A DNA stretch of 64,000 bases from Paenibacillus_Z sp042653205 (GTDB lineage: Bacteria; Bacillota; Bacilli; Paenibacillales; Paenibacillaceae): NCBI RefSeq assembly GCF_042653205.1, contig NZ_JBHSHY010000012.1:81911-145910 (forward strand), given 5' to 3'. The position numbers and the translations under genes were made by a program. Shown one piece after another: positions 24,855-32,757 of the stretch (position 1 is the first letter of the stretch; each line of letters begins with the position of its first letter). The notes under the pieces are model-generated. The model was not told where the DNA came from, searched no databases, and was given only the letters and a program-made list of their open reading frames with translations.

Positions 24855-24881
24855 TACGGCTGCGGGAGACGATTCGTTTCA
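24855..24881 (-). promoter_or_regulatory. SigW-type (ECF) promoter of pspA
   Basis: On the minus strand TGAAAC (24876-24881), preceded by a T-run, is separated by 17 nt from CGTA (24855-24858). This matches the ECF sigma-W consensus TGAAAC-N16/17-CGTA, and the -10 lies about 50 nt before the pspA start. It implies induction by cell-envelope stress. Confidence 0.85.
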
Positions 24882-25218
24882 AAAAATTAATCGCGAACGG
24901 GGGCTTCCTCCGCCATTAGTTACCCTTAATTTACCATACGGAACCGAAACAAGAAAGGAGCTTTTCGAGGCGATTCCCGCGAATAGTCCCTCATACGTCC
25001 CGGAACGCGGGCCTTAAGCCGGATTCGTAAGGACCCGGAATGCGGCGTTGGCCGGAATGCCGCACTAGTCCTTCCTGCCCGCCTCTATATACACGATACA
25101 ATCTATATATGTATGGAAACGGTTGCGCGCGGCGGCGGGCTGGCGTCATGAGCCGCCGCCCGCGGGAATAAACTGTACAAACGGCGGCCGCCCTGCCACG
25201 GCCCAAGGAGGAACTCCG
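24882..25218. other. Intergenic region between pspA and the GNAT gene
   Basis: No gene seen. A strong GC-rich inverted repeat (GGCGGCGGGCT near 25134 with AGCCGCCGCC near 25157) lies about 50 nt before the GNAT start and would form a hairpin in its 5' leader. A TATA-rich stretch (25085-25115) may hold the promoter, but no clear -35 was found. Confidence 0.4.
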
Positions 25219-25752
25219 ATGGAAGACGCTTTCGTCGAGCAGCAGCTCGAGCTGCTCCGCGCCGAGCGGTGCGCCGTGCACCGCGTCGCCGCGGCGCAGT
25301 CGGGCGACGCGGTCATTCTCTATTCGCCGCCAGAGAGGCTCGATATCCATGCGCGCATCGTCTACGAGACCGGGATCGCCACCAAGCGCCATCTCACCGA
25401 TCCGGCCTTGCACGTGACGCCGGCCGGCGGGACTGACAACGTTTGGACGCTGCAATATATCCGCATTCTAGGCGACAAGATCGGCCGCGGCTACGGCTCC
25501 CTAATGATGAAGCAGCTGCTGGCGCTCGCGGAACGCGGGAACGTCGCCCGCATCGAAGGCCGGATGCAGCAGGCCGGGCACAAAGACCACGCGGAGCGGC
25601 TGCGGCACTTTTACAGCAAATTCGGCTTCGTCATCGAAGCGGATTCTAGACTCAGGTGGGACAATCCTACGTACCGGATTGCGCCCCCGGAACATCCCTC
25701 CGCACCGAAGCCGGGATTCCGGTTTCGTTACGCGAAGCGAACCGAAAAATAG
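25219..25752 (+). CDS. GNAT-family N-acetyltransferase
   Basis: Putative acetyl-CoA-dependent N-acetyltransferase of 177 residues. The acetyl-CoA pyrophosphate loop is 'IGRGYGSLMMKQLLALA' near residue 95, and 'HAERLRHFYSKFGFVIE' is the usual C-terminal beta-bulge segment (Y-x-K-x-G-F). The ATG at 25219 follows AAGGAGG; an upstream frame extension lacks a site and is rejected. It is monocistronic and divergent from pspA. Substrate unknown. Confidence 0.82.
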   Translation: MEDAFVEQQLELLRAERCAVHRVAAAQSGDAVILYSPPERLDIHARIVYETGIATKRHLTDPALHVTPAGGTDNVWTLQYIRILGDKIGRGYGSLMMKQLLALAERGNVARIEGRMQQAGHKDHAERLRHFYSKFGFVIEADSRLRWDNPTYRIAPPEHPSAPKPGFRFRYAKRTEK

Positions 25753-25813
25753 GACTTGCATCCTTTTTGGAGATTATGATAATATTCCTCTTGTGCTTAA
25801 CACTTCTACTTAA

Positions 25814-25890
25814 CGGGACGTAGCTCAGCTTGGTAGAGCGCCTGGTTCGGGTCCAGGAGGTCGCATGTTCAAATCGTGTCGTCCCGACCA
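25814..25890 (+). tRNA. tRNA-Pro (anticodon CGG)
   Basis: Cloverleaf of 77 nt with an encoded CCA end: acceptor CGGGACG/CGTCCCG, D arm GCTC/GAGC, anticodon stem CCTGG/CCAGG with loop TTCGGGT (anticodon CGG), and TPsiC arm with TTCAAAT. It is followed by a strong terminator at 25961. Confidence 0.97.
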
Positions 25891-25960
25891 TTTCTTTAGC
25901 GCAATTCTTGTTGAACAACACGCATTCTAATCATCGCTAGACCAATTGCGATCAACTAAC

Positions 25961-25987
25961 GCTCGGGCGCCGCCCGGGCTTTTTTTA
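25961..25987 (+). terminator. Intrinsic terminator after tRNA-Pro
   Basis: GC-rich hairpin GCTCGGGCG/CGCCCGGGC (25961-25979) followed by a run of eight T on the plus strand. Confidence 0.9.
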
Positions 25988-26018
25988 TTGCCGATTCGGG
26001 CTGCGGATCGCGCTGGAA

Positions 26019-26048
26019 TTGACGGTCGTTTTCGGGCCGTGCTATAGT
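26019..26048 (+). promoter_or_regulatory. Sigma-A promoter of the ribokinase gene
   Basis: TTGACG (26019-26024), 18-nt spacer, TATAGT (26043-26048), 66 nt before the ribokinase ATG. Confidence 0.7.
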
Positions 26049-26114
26049 CGCGGTAGATCGCTTGCAAATGGTACCAGACGCGGTGCCGAAATTCAAAGCC
26101 AAAGGATGATTCGG

Positions 26115-27029
26115 ATGGCGCGGAAGCCGAAAATCGCCGTTGTCGGCAGCTTGAACATGGACTTGGTCCTCTCGATGGAGCGCATGCCCCGGATGGGCGA
26201 AACGATTCAAGGGGACAGCATTCACTATATTTCCGGCGGGAAGGGCGCGAACCAGGCGGTAGGCTGCGCGCGTCTCGGCGCGGACGTCGTCATGATCGGT
26301 GCCGTCGGCGGCGACGCGTTCGGCTCTCAAATCCTGGCGCGGATGCGGGGCTTCGGCGTCGATACGGCGGCGATCGCGGAATTGAAGGACGCCGCGACCG
26401 GCACCGCCGCCATCCTCCATACCGAAGGCGACAACTGCATCGTCATCGTGCCCGGAGCCAACGGCCGCTGCACGCCGGAGATGATCGAGACGCACCGGGC
26501 ATACATCGCGGGCGCCGACGCGCTGATCGTGCAGCTCGAGATCCCGCTGCCCGCGGTAGAGACCGCGCTGCGGATCGCCCGCGAGGCCGGCGTGCGCACG
26601 ATCCTCAATCCCGCGCCGGCCGCGGCCTTGACGGACGAGCAGATCGCGCTCGGCGACTATTTCACGCCGAACGAGACGGAATTCGATTACTACTACGGCA
26701 GCTCTGCCGCGAACGAGGATGAGCTGTTCGCCCGGATGCGGTCATGGCGCGAGCGCCATCCGCGACAAACGCTGATCGTGACGCGCGGCAAGCACGGCAT
26801 CTCGTGCCTCGCGCCAAGCGGCGGCGATATCGTGACGGTCCCCGCGCCGATCGTGGACGTCGTCGACACGACGGGCGCGGGCGACGCGTTCAACGCGGCG
26901 CTCTGCTACGGCCTCGCCGCCGGCCGGCGCCTAGAGGACGCGCTGCAGCTGGCCGTCAAGGCCGCGTCCCATTCCGTCACCGTGTTCGGGGCGCAGGACG
27001 GCATGCCGGCGATGGCGGAGCTCGACTAG
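26115..27029 (+). CDS. rbsK: Ribokinase (PfkB family sugar kinase)
   Basis: Phosphorylates ribose (or a related sugar) with ATP. PfkB signature 1 is 'GGKGANQAVGCARLGADVVMIGAVGGDAFG' near residue 40, with the substrate Asp in 'GSLNMDLVLSMERMPRMGET'. Signature 2 is 'VDTTGAGDAFNAALCYGLAAG' near residue 257, with the catalytic Asp in G-A-G-D. 'NPAPAAAL' and 'TPNETE' are specific for ribokinase within the family. The 304-residue length is normal. The ATG at 26115 is chosen because AAAGGATGA lies upstream at a proper distance; an ATG 9 nt earlier is too close to it. No transporter or Rbs regulator lies beside it. Confidence 0.9.
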   Translation: MARKPKIAVVGSLNMDLVLSMERMPRMGETIQGDSIHYISGGKGANQAVGCARLGADVVMIGAVGGDAFGSQILARMRGFGVDTAAIAELKDAATGTAAILHTEGDNCIVIVPGANGRCTPEMIETHRAYIAGADALIVQLEIPLPAVETALRIAREAGVRTILNPAPAAALTDEQIALGDYFTPNETEFDYYYGSSAANEDELFARMRSWRERHPRQTLIVTRGKHGISCLAPSGGDIVTVPAPIVDVVDTTGAGDAFNAALCYGLAAGRRLEDALQLAVKAASHSVTVFGAQDGMPAMAELD

Positions 27030-27223
27030 GACGCACGGTTTTCGCGGCGTCCGCGGCGGTTGGGTCTGCGCCGCCCCGGCACTCCGCTCGCGACGTGCAC
27101 GATATGCCCCGCCGCGGGGTAAGCGGGCGCTGCCTCGCGACGCGGGCGCTGTGCCGCTCGCGCCGAGGCGCGTTTGCGAGCGGCCGGCGCCGGCCCGCGG
27201 CGGCCGCAAGAGGCGCGCACGGC

Positions 27224-27253
27224 AAAGAGGCGATGCATCCGCATCGCCTCTTT
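27224..27253. terminator. Bidirectional terminator between rbsK and the PhyH gene
   Basis: Perfect 13-bp stem AAAGAGGCGATGC/GCATCGCCTCTTT with an ATCC tetraloop, between two convergent genes. T-runs are short on both strands. The preceding 190 nt are extremely GC-rich and hold no gene. Confidence 0.75.
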
Positions 27254-27292
27254 GCGTTGCCGCGGCTTGGCCGAGCGTCCAGCCGCCTCGCG

Positions 27293-28693
27293 TCAGAACG
27301 TGCTCGCCGGCGTCGTGTCGGAGCACCAGCGCGTGTTGAACAGCTCGTGCATCAGCACCTCGTGCGCCTCCGGCGTGCCGATCGCGCGCAGCGCCTCCAG
27401 CGCGTGGCCGCGCACGTAGCGGTTCGCGTCCTCGAGCGCGCCCGCCAGCGCCGGCACGGCAGCCGCCGCGCCGGGGCCGACGCGCACGAGCGACAGGCCC
27501 GCCGTGAAGCGCACCTGCGTGTCGGCATCCGAGAGCGCCTTGATCAGCGCCGGGACGACGGCTGGCGCATCGGCGCTCATGATGCCGAGCGCATCCACGG
27601 CCGTGCGCCGCACCTCCACGGCCGAATGATCGAGCAGCGCCGCGACGCGCGGCACGGCGCCGTCGACGAAGCCGCGCAGCTCGGAGAGCGCGAAGACGGC
27701 GTTGTTCACGGCCGTCTCGTCCTCGCTGCCGAGCAGGGCCGTCAAGCCCGGCACGGCCTCGGCGCCGGCCGTGGAGAGCCCGTACGCCGCGATGCGCGCA
27801 CGCTTCTTGTAGCCGCCGCTCAGCGCGGCTAGCAGCGCTTCAATGCCGGCCGGTCCGCTTGCCGCCAGGTCGTACGCCGCCGCGAGGGCGTCCGGCTCCT
27901 TCGACTCCTTCAGGCGCGCCGCCAGCGCTTCGACCGACGCCGCGTCGCCAGGCTTTGTGCCCGCGCGGGACGCTACGCGGCCGGACAGCCAATTCCAGAC
28001 CTCCTCGGCGATCTCGCGATGAGTCGACGGTTCGCCTCCGGCTACCTGAGCGAAATCCGCCGTCCGGTTATCCCAGGACGGGGCCGTCGGCGCTTGCGTC
28101 CGCATGAATTCGAATTTCAGCATGAAGCGCGGGCTGCCGAGCAGGTTCGGCGTGGAGCGGTGCCAGATGTCGTAATGAATGAGTGCGAATGTGCCCGCTT
28201 CCCCTCTCGCCGTCGCTTCCTCCTCCATCTCGTCCGACGCGAAGTTGCGGCCATCCTCGTACTGCGTGCCCGGTAGCACGCCCGTCGGGCCGAGCTCCTG
28301 CGGCGTGTCCTGCGGGAAGTACATGATCATCGCCCACCACGGATGATGGTTGCGAAGCCGGTCGTAGCCCCAGTAGCTGTCCTTATGCCACGCCCCCGGC
28401 TTCGGCACGGCGTTGTAGTGGCCGTGGCGGTGCGTGTGGAGCAAGTAGTCCGGTCCCAGCACGCTCGTCAGCGCGCCGGTCACGACGGGGTGCTCGAACA
28501 CCCGCTGCAGGTCTCGGATCCGCGGCAAAATATTATTGCCCGGGTTGCCTTCCTTGTCGTAAATCTCGTTCAGCTGCCCGACGAGCCGTTCATGGAATTC
28601 CTTCGGAAAATCCGTCTTCAAAATCAAAAAGCCGTTCACGATAAACGATTTCATCTGTTCGTCAGTCAGCAAAAGCGGCTGGCGCTGCGTCAT
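27293..28693 (-). CDS. Phytanoyl-CoA-dioxygenase-like enzyme fused to HEAT repeats
   Basis: Fe(II)/2-oxoglutarate oxygenase domain (about residues 1-245) with the metal triad: His and Asp in 'GAWHKDSYWGYD' near residue 100, a distal His in 'FALIHYDIWHRSTPNLLGSPRFMLKFEF', and the Arg that binds 2-oxoglutarate. From about residue 290 to the end come six to seven alpha-alpha HEAT/PBS-lyase-type repeats of about 35 residues ('AVPGLTALLGSEDETAVNNAVFALSEL', 'VPALIKALSDADTQVRFTAGLSLVRVG'). The 466-residue total is far longer than single-domain PhyH. The second of two in-frame ATGs is taken, 9 nt after AGGAGG. Divergent from an AraC regulator. The substrate is unknown; the repeats may hold a protein partner. 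Confidence 0.88.
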   Translation of the reverse strand: MTQRQPLLLTDEQMKSFIVNGFLILKTDFPKEFHERLVGQLNEIYDKEGNPGNNILPRIRDLQRVFEHPVVTGALTSVLGPDYLLHTHRHGHYNAVPKPGAWHKDSYWGYDRLRNHHPWWAMIMYFPQDTPQELGPTGVLPGTQYEDGRNFASDEMEEEATARGEAGTFALIHYDIWHRSTPNLLGSPRFMLKFEFMRTQAPTAPSWDNRTADFAQVAGGEPSTHREIAEEVWNWLSGRVASRAGTKPGDAASVEALAARLKESKEPDALAAAYDLAASGPAGIEALLAALSGGYKKRARIAAYGLSTAGAEAVPGLTALLGSEDETAVNNAVFALSELRGFVDGAVPRVAALLDHSAVEVRRTAVDALGIMSADAPAVVPALIKALSDADTQVRFTAGLSLVRVGPGAAAAVPALAGALEDANRYVRGHALEALRAIGTPEAHEVLMHELFNTRWCSDTTPASTF

Positions 28694-28727
28694 GGCCATC
28701 GTCCTCCTCGGTTCTCTATTCCTCCCC

Positions 28728-28755
28728 ATTATAGGATCCGGCCAAGCGCATTCAA
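28728..28755 (-). promoter_or_regulatory. Sigma-A promoter of the PhyH-HEAT gene
   Basis: On the minus strand TTGAAT (28750-28755), 16-nt spacer and TATAAT (28728-28733), 35 nt before the start codon. It lies in the intergenic region shared with the AraC-type regulator gene, which may act here. Confidence 0.75.
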
Positions 28756-28873
28756 ATGGCCAAGGCTAAGAATGAAGGTGCCAAAGTTAAGGTATCCGTT
28801 TTCACGGCCGCCCAAATCGTCTATGATGAATCCATAAGATTCCGAACGACGCCGTCAGTGAGGAGATTCCCGC

Positions 28874-29719
28874 ATGAGCATGAGCATGAACATGAAACGC
28901 GAGCACGGCGCCCTGACCGACCTGCTGCATTCGCTGCAAATCGATCTGCAGGTCGCGTACCGGACGCAAGTAACCCACGAGTGGCAGGACTACGACTTCG
29001 TGCCCGAATACAATAAGCTCTACTATATCCTCGAAGGGGAAGGCTGGGTCAAGTCCGGCGATACGGAGCTGCGGCCGGTCCAGGGCGATCTGTGCCTGCT
29101 CCCCGCTTACGTCACCCAGTCCTACGCGACGCTGAAGAACCGCCCCCCCTACTTGAAATACTGGTGCCATTTCACGGCTTCGATCGGTCCGTTCGACCTG
29201 TTCCAATGGATCGGCGTGCCGCTCGCGATTTCCGTGGCCGACCGCGAGGAAATGACCGCGCTGTTCAAGCTGCTCGTCGGCTCGTACGGGAACGCCTCCG
29301 TCGTGGCGCGGCTGCGCGAGAAGTCCGTGCTGCTCGAGATTCTCTCCCGCTACCTGGAGCACGTGCCGATCGCGATCCTGCAGCACCGCTCGGAGGATCT
29401 GAAGCGGATCCAGTTCATTCAATCGTACATTGACGCCCATATGGAAAGCGGGCTCAAGGTCGAGGACATGGCGAAGGCCGCCCACCTCCACCCGAACTAT
29501 TTCATCGCGTATTTCAAAAAGCAGTTCGGCGTCCCGCCGCTCAAGTACATCAGCCGCCGCCGGGCGGACAAGGCGAAAATCCTGCTGTCGACCACCTCGC
29601 TCAGCATCAAGGACGTCGCGGATCAGACCGGCTTCAAGGAAACGAATCATTTCGCGAAGTTTTTCCGCAAGGAGACGGGGCAAAGCCCGTCCGAATACCG
29701 CGCGCTGCACGGAAGATGA
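28874..29719 (+). CDS. AraC-family transcriptional regulator
   Basis: Regulator of 281 residues with an N-terminal cupin sensor ('YDFVPEYNKLYYILEGEGWVKSGDTELRPVQGDLCLLPAYVTQSY', residues 35-85). Two C-terminal helix-turn-helix motifs follow: 'LKVEDMAKAAHLHPNYFIAYFKKQFGVPPLKYISRRRADKAKILL' and 'SIKDVADQTGFKETNHFAKFFRKETGQSPSEYRA'. The ATG at 28874 follows GAGGAG. The upstream spacing to the divergent dioxygenase gene is only 180 nt, suggesting it controls that gene in response to a small sugar or related ligand. Confidence 0.92.
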   Translation: MSMSMNMKREHGALTDLLHSLQIDLQVAYRTQVTHEWQDYDFVPEYNKLYYILEGEGWVKSGDTELRPVQGDLCLLPAYVTQSYATLKNRPPYLKYWCHFTASIGPFDLFQWIGVPLAISVADREEMTALFKLLVGSYGNASVVARLREKSVLLEILSRYLEHVPIAILQHRSEDLKRIQFIQSYIDAHMESGLKVEDMAKAAHLHPNYFIAYFKKQFGVPPLKYISRRRADKAKILLSTTSLSIKDVADQTGFKETNHFAKFFRKETGQSPSEYRALHGR

Positions 29720-29782
29720 CTGCCGCCCGCCACGGCGGACGATAGGAACGACGGATCCGGCAGCCCCGGCGACGCGCAAAAA

Positions 29783-29818
29783 AACGCCCCCGGCTTATGC
29801 CAGGGGCGTGGGGGCGTT
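29783..29818 (-). terminator. Terminator between the AraC gene and the amine-oxidase-N-like gene
   Basis: AACGCCCCC (29783-29791) pairs with GGGGGCGTT (29810-29818). A seven-base T-run follows on the minus strand, ending the gene whose stop is at 29827. It may also serve the convergent AraC gene. Confidence 0.85.
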
Positions 29819-29826
29819 CGCGATGC

Positions 29827-30978
29827 TTATCGGCGCACGTTGTAGCCGATGAACGTTTTGCTTTCCAAGTCGAATACGACCGTCAGCGGTCCGAGCAGCT
29901 GATCTTGGTCGGTCTGGTACGTAACCGTCACCAGCTTGCCGCCTTTATCCTTCGCGGCTTGCAGCAGCTTCTTCGCTTCGTCGGTCGTTGCCAGCACGCC
30001 GGATTCGGACGCGTTCACGAGCTCAACGGACGCTTCGTCTCTCTTCGTCGTCACGTGGGACGCTTGGCCTTCAGGCAGCTTGCTCCACGCGAGCTTTTGG
30101 AATTCGGTCACTTGAGCGGGCGACAGCGTGTCTTGGGCCGGCTTGTCGGTCAGCGCGACGAGGTAGTGCAACGGGCTGATCGGCGGGAGGCTCTTCGTCA
30201 TTTCCGGTCCGTAGTACGCGACGACTTTCGTGCCCGGCTTCAGGCTTTCCCATTCGATCGACGAACCTTGGGCGTTCATGAGCTTCGTTTCTTTGCCGGC
30301 GTTCAGCACGACTTGCGACAGACCGGCGCCGTGCTTCGCTTGACCGATCGTCACCTGCCAGCCGTCATCCGTATGCTTGACGCCGGTGATGACGTCTTCC
30401 TTCACGAGGCGCTGGCTGCCGACCGTGACTTTCACGGCGTGGGATTGCCCCGGGAAGCTCATCGTCATGACCGGACCGTATTCGGCGACGATCTCCGTGC
30501 CGGCTTTCAGGTCTTTGACGTTGACATTCTTGCCGCTTGCGTTCGTCAGCTTCGTATCCTTGTCGACGGTCAGCAGCACCCAGCTGTTCTGGCCGCGGCC
30601 GACGACGTCGAGACGATACGCGCCGTTGTCGAGCCGGCTCACGCTCCGCACGACGCCGGACAGCATCATCAATTGCGCCTCCTCGCCGCCGTTTCCGCCA
30701 TCGTTGCCTTGATCGCGGGACGTCAGCGTCAGGCTTCTGTCTCTCGGATTATACTTGACGTCGTACCCGAGCGCATTCGCTTCGCTCTTCGCCGGCAGGT
30801 AAGCTTGGCCGTTAATAAAGACCGGTTTCATGGACGTCTTCTCGCCGTCGACGATGACCTTGATGTCGCTGCGCACGAAGCCGCTGACCTTTTGGAAAAA
30901 ACTTGATGCCTCCGCGGCGACTGCCGAACCCATCAGGCCGACGAGCGTTGCCGCGATAATGATTTTCTTCTTGTTCAT
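29827..30978 (-). CDS. Secreted protein with copper-amine-oxidase N-terminal-like domain
   Basis: Exported protein of 383 residues; signal peptide 'MNKKKIIIAATLVGLMGSAVAAEA'. Residues about 38-90 ('IKVIVDGEKTSMKPVFINGQAYLPAKSEANALGYDVKYNPRDRSLTL') form the stalk-like domain seen in copper amine oxidases and, in Paenibacillaceae, in many wall-associated proteins. The middle holds two similar beta-rich segments ('ADLKAGTEIVAEYGPVMTMS' and 'ESLKPGTKVVAYYGPEMTKS' type), indicating an internal duplication. No enzymatic residues are recognised. The ATG at 30978 follows AAGGAG; the longer upstream frame is rejected. Monocistronic with its own terminator. Confidence 0.82.
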   Translation of the reverse strand: MNKKKIIIAATLVGLMGSAVAAEASSFFQKVSGFVRSDIKVIVDGEKTSMKPVFINGQAYLPAKSEANALGYDVKYNPRDRSLTLTSRDQGNDGGNGGEEAQLMMLSGVVRSVSRLDNGAYRLDVVGRGQNSWVLLTVDKDTKLTNASGKNVNVKDLKAGTEIVAEYGPVMTMSFPGQSHAVKVTVGSQRLVKEDVITGVKHTDDGWQVTIGQAKHGAGLSQVVLNAGKETKLMNAQGSSIEWESLKPGTKVVAYYGPEMTKSLPPISPLHYLVALTDKPAQDTLSPAQVTEFQKLAWSKLPEGQASHVTTKRDEASVELVNASESGVLATTDEAKKLLQAAKDKGGKLVTVTYQTDQDQLLGPLTVVFDLESKTFIGYNVRR

Positions 30979-31109
30979 AATCTGCTGCTCCTTCCAAATT
31001 GTCATGATGTAGTGTTGCAAGACCTTACATGCCCCTTGACGGCAGGATTTCGAAAAAGGTTGCAGCCCCGGCGTATTTGCGACCATAGACCTAGCCCCGG
31101 GCATGCAAA

Positions 31110-31135
31110 GGCCGGCAAGGCTGCCCCTGCCGGCC
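31110..31135 (-). terminator. Possible terminator after the CDF gene
   Basis: GGCCGGCA (31110-31117) pairs with TGCCGGCC (31128-31135), 10 nt beyond the transporter stop, followed on the minus strand by only three T. Confidence 0.5.
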
Positions 31136-31144
31136 GGTCCCGCA

Positions 31145-32032
31145 TTACTCGTTCTCGTACCATGGATTCAGATGCACGAGCACTTCGTCCACCTCGGGAT
31201 GCGCGTCCTGCACCTTCCGCTTGATCTTGCGGATGATGTCATGCCCCTCCTGGATGGTCAGCGTGCCGAGGACGGCCACCCGCGCGTCCACCAGCACGTA
31301 ATGCCCGTGCTCCCGCGCCCGGAGCCGGTCGATCCGCTTCACTTCCTTCACCTCGCGCAGATGCTCGAGGATGTCTTCGATCTTGTCGGGGCTGAGGCTT
31401 TTGTCCATCAGCACGTCGACGGTCTCGCGCGCCATCTCGAAGCCGAGCCGCAGCACGAGGAACGAGACGATCACGCCCGCGGCGGGGTCCCCGTAGCTGA
31501 GCCAAGCGATGTCCGCGCGCTCGCCGATCCACGCGAGGAAGATCCCGACCGACGCCGCGAGCGACGCGTAGACGTCCGCCAAGTGGTCGTACGCCGTGGC
31601 CATGAGCGCTTTGCTGTTGATCGACTGGCCGACCCGCTTGGTATAGAGGTACAAGACCTGCTTCACGATGAGCGAAACGATGGCCGCGAAGAGCGCGATC
31701 AGGTGCGCTTCGCCCGGCGGATGGAAGAAGGCCAGCACGGCTTGGCAGCCCATGTACAGCGCCGCGAGCACGAGGATGAACGCGACGATGCCGGCGCCCA
31801 GCACCTCCGCTTTGCCGTGCCCGTACGGATGGTCTTCGTCGGGCGGCTTGCCGGACACCCGCATGGAGCTGTAGGCGGTGGCCGTGGCGATGATATCACC
31901 CGCGTTATGGATGCCGTCCGCGACGAGGACCTGGCTGCCGAATACGATGCCGACGATCAGTTTGATGCCCGTCAAACACACGTTGCTGAGCAGCGAGATC
32001 CACATCGCGACGACCGATGCACGATTTTCCAA
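31145..32032 (-). CDS. Cation diffusion facilitator (divalent metal efflux)
   Basis: Proton-driven exporter of Zn2+, Fe2+ or similar ions, with six hydrophobic segments. The metal-site residues are in 'VLVADGIHNAGDIIATATAY' (D-x-x-x-D of helix 2) and 'ATAYDHLADVYASLAAS' (H-x-x-x-D of helix 5), with 'DEDHPYGHGKAEVLGAG' between helices. The C-terminal cytoplasmic domain ends in 'VDEVLVHLNPW', the ZT-dimer type. The TTG at 32032 has AGGAG at a proper distance; an ATG at 32047 abuts that site and is the alternative. Length about 295 residues, normal for YdfM/FieF-type proteins. Confidence 0.88.
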   Translation of the reverse strand: MENRASVVAMWISLLSNVCLTGIKLIVGIVFGSQVLVADGIHNAGDIIATATAYSSMRVSGKPPDEDHPYGHGKAEVLGAGIVAFILVLAALYMGCQAVLAFFHPPGEAHLIALFAAIVSLIVKQVLYLYTKRVGQSINSKALMATAYDHLADVYASLAASVGIFLAWIGERADIAWLSYGDPAAGVIVSFLVLRLGFEMARETVDVLMDKSLSPDKIEDILEHLREVKEVKRIDRLRAREHGHYVLVDARVAVLGTLTIQEGHDIIRKIKRKVQDAHPEVDEVLVHLNPWYENE

Positions 32033-32137
32033 GAAGTCTCTCCTCATCTCCTTCTGCCCGGCGCATTTCTCGTAGAGGCATCTTACCATTCCAGCCCATG
32101 GAAAATCAAATGGCCGGCTTCGCCCGCCGGCAACAAA

Positions 32138-32174
32138 AATCAGGCCCGGCCGCCATGCGGGGCCAGGCCTGATT
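32138..32174 (-). terminator. Intrinsic terminator after the DUF1284 gene
   Basis: AATCAGGCC (32138-32146) pairs with GGCCTGATT (32166-32174) with a GC-rich interior, followed by a five-base T-run on the minus strand. Confidence 0.8.
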
Positions 32175-32284
32175 AGCATACGCGCGTCTCGCCGGCGACG
32201 TTCGGGGCCGCTGCCTTGGGGGCGGGGCGGAGCGTGAACGGATTTGCCGGTTGAATGGGAGAATCCGCGCGGCGGTCAAGCCGC

Positions 32285-32707
32285 TCACTCCGGAAGCGGC
32301 GGCAGCCAGCCGCCTTCCTTGATCGTGCGCACGCCGGCTTCGCAGACGCCGTAGGACCGCCACTGGCATGTATGGCAGAGCGTCCCGATATCTTCCGGCG
32401 CCACGCCGGCGCGCACATGCTCGATCACGGCCGACCACGGCAGCGTCGAGCCGACGCGCAAATTCAGCTTGGCGAGGGCGCCGCCATCGAGCCGGGCGAC
32501 GGACGCGTTCTCGCAGTGCGGTTCCGCGTCCGCGGGAAAGCAGGCGCACAGCTCGTCGGGACCGGCGACGATCGTCACCGGCGTGCCGGGTTCGTCCCTC
32601 AGCTGGTTGTAGACGCGGGCCATATTGGCGGCATACGCCGCCGAGTAGCCCATGCCCCGGAAACCGAGCAGGCAGAGTAAATGATGACCGCGAAGCCGGA
32701 TCGTCAT
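32285..32707 (-). CDS. DUF1284-family protein
   Basis: Small cytoplasmic protein of 140 residues with the family opening 'IRLRGHHLLCLLGFRGMGYSAAYAANM'. Several cysteines are conserved ('ELCACFP', 'PHCEN', 'TLCHTCQWRSYGVCEAG'), suggesting metal or iron-sulfur binding. Function has not been established for the family. The ATG at 32707 follows AAAGGGG. It is the last gene before a good terminator and follows the GNAT gene by 50 nt. Confidence 0.85.
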   Translation of the reverse strand: MTIRLRGHHLLCLLGFRGMGYSAAYAANMARVYNQLRDEPGTPVTIVAGPDELCACFPADAEPHCENASVARLDGGALAKLNLRVGSTLPWSAVIEHVRAGVAPEDIGTLCHTCQWRSYGVCEAGVRTIKEGGWLPPLPE

Positions 32708-32757
32708 AGACGGGCATCCCCTTTTTCATTAATATTGGTGATTGCGCAGCCTGGCGG

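Noticed and set aside
26931..27326. 131-codon minus-strand frame spanning the ribokinase end and the GC-rich gap
   Set aside because: Overlaps a strong terminator and the ribokinase C-terminus, lacks a start site, and is low in complexity.
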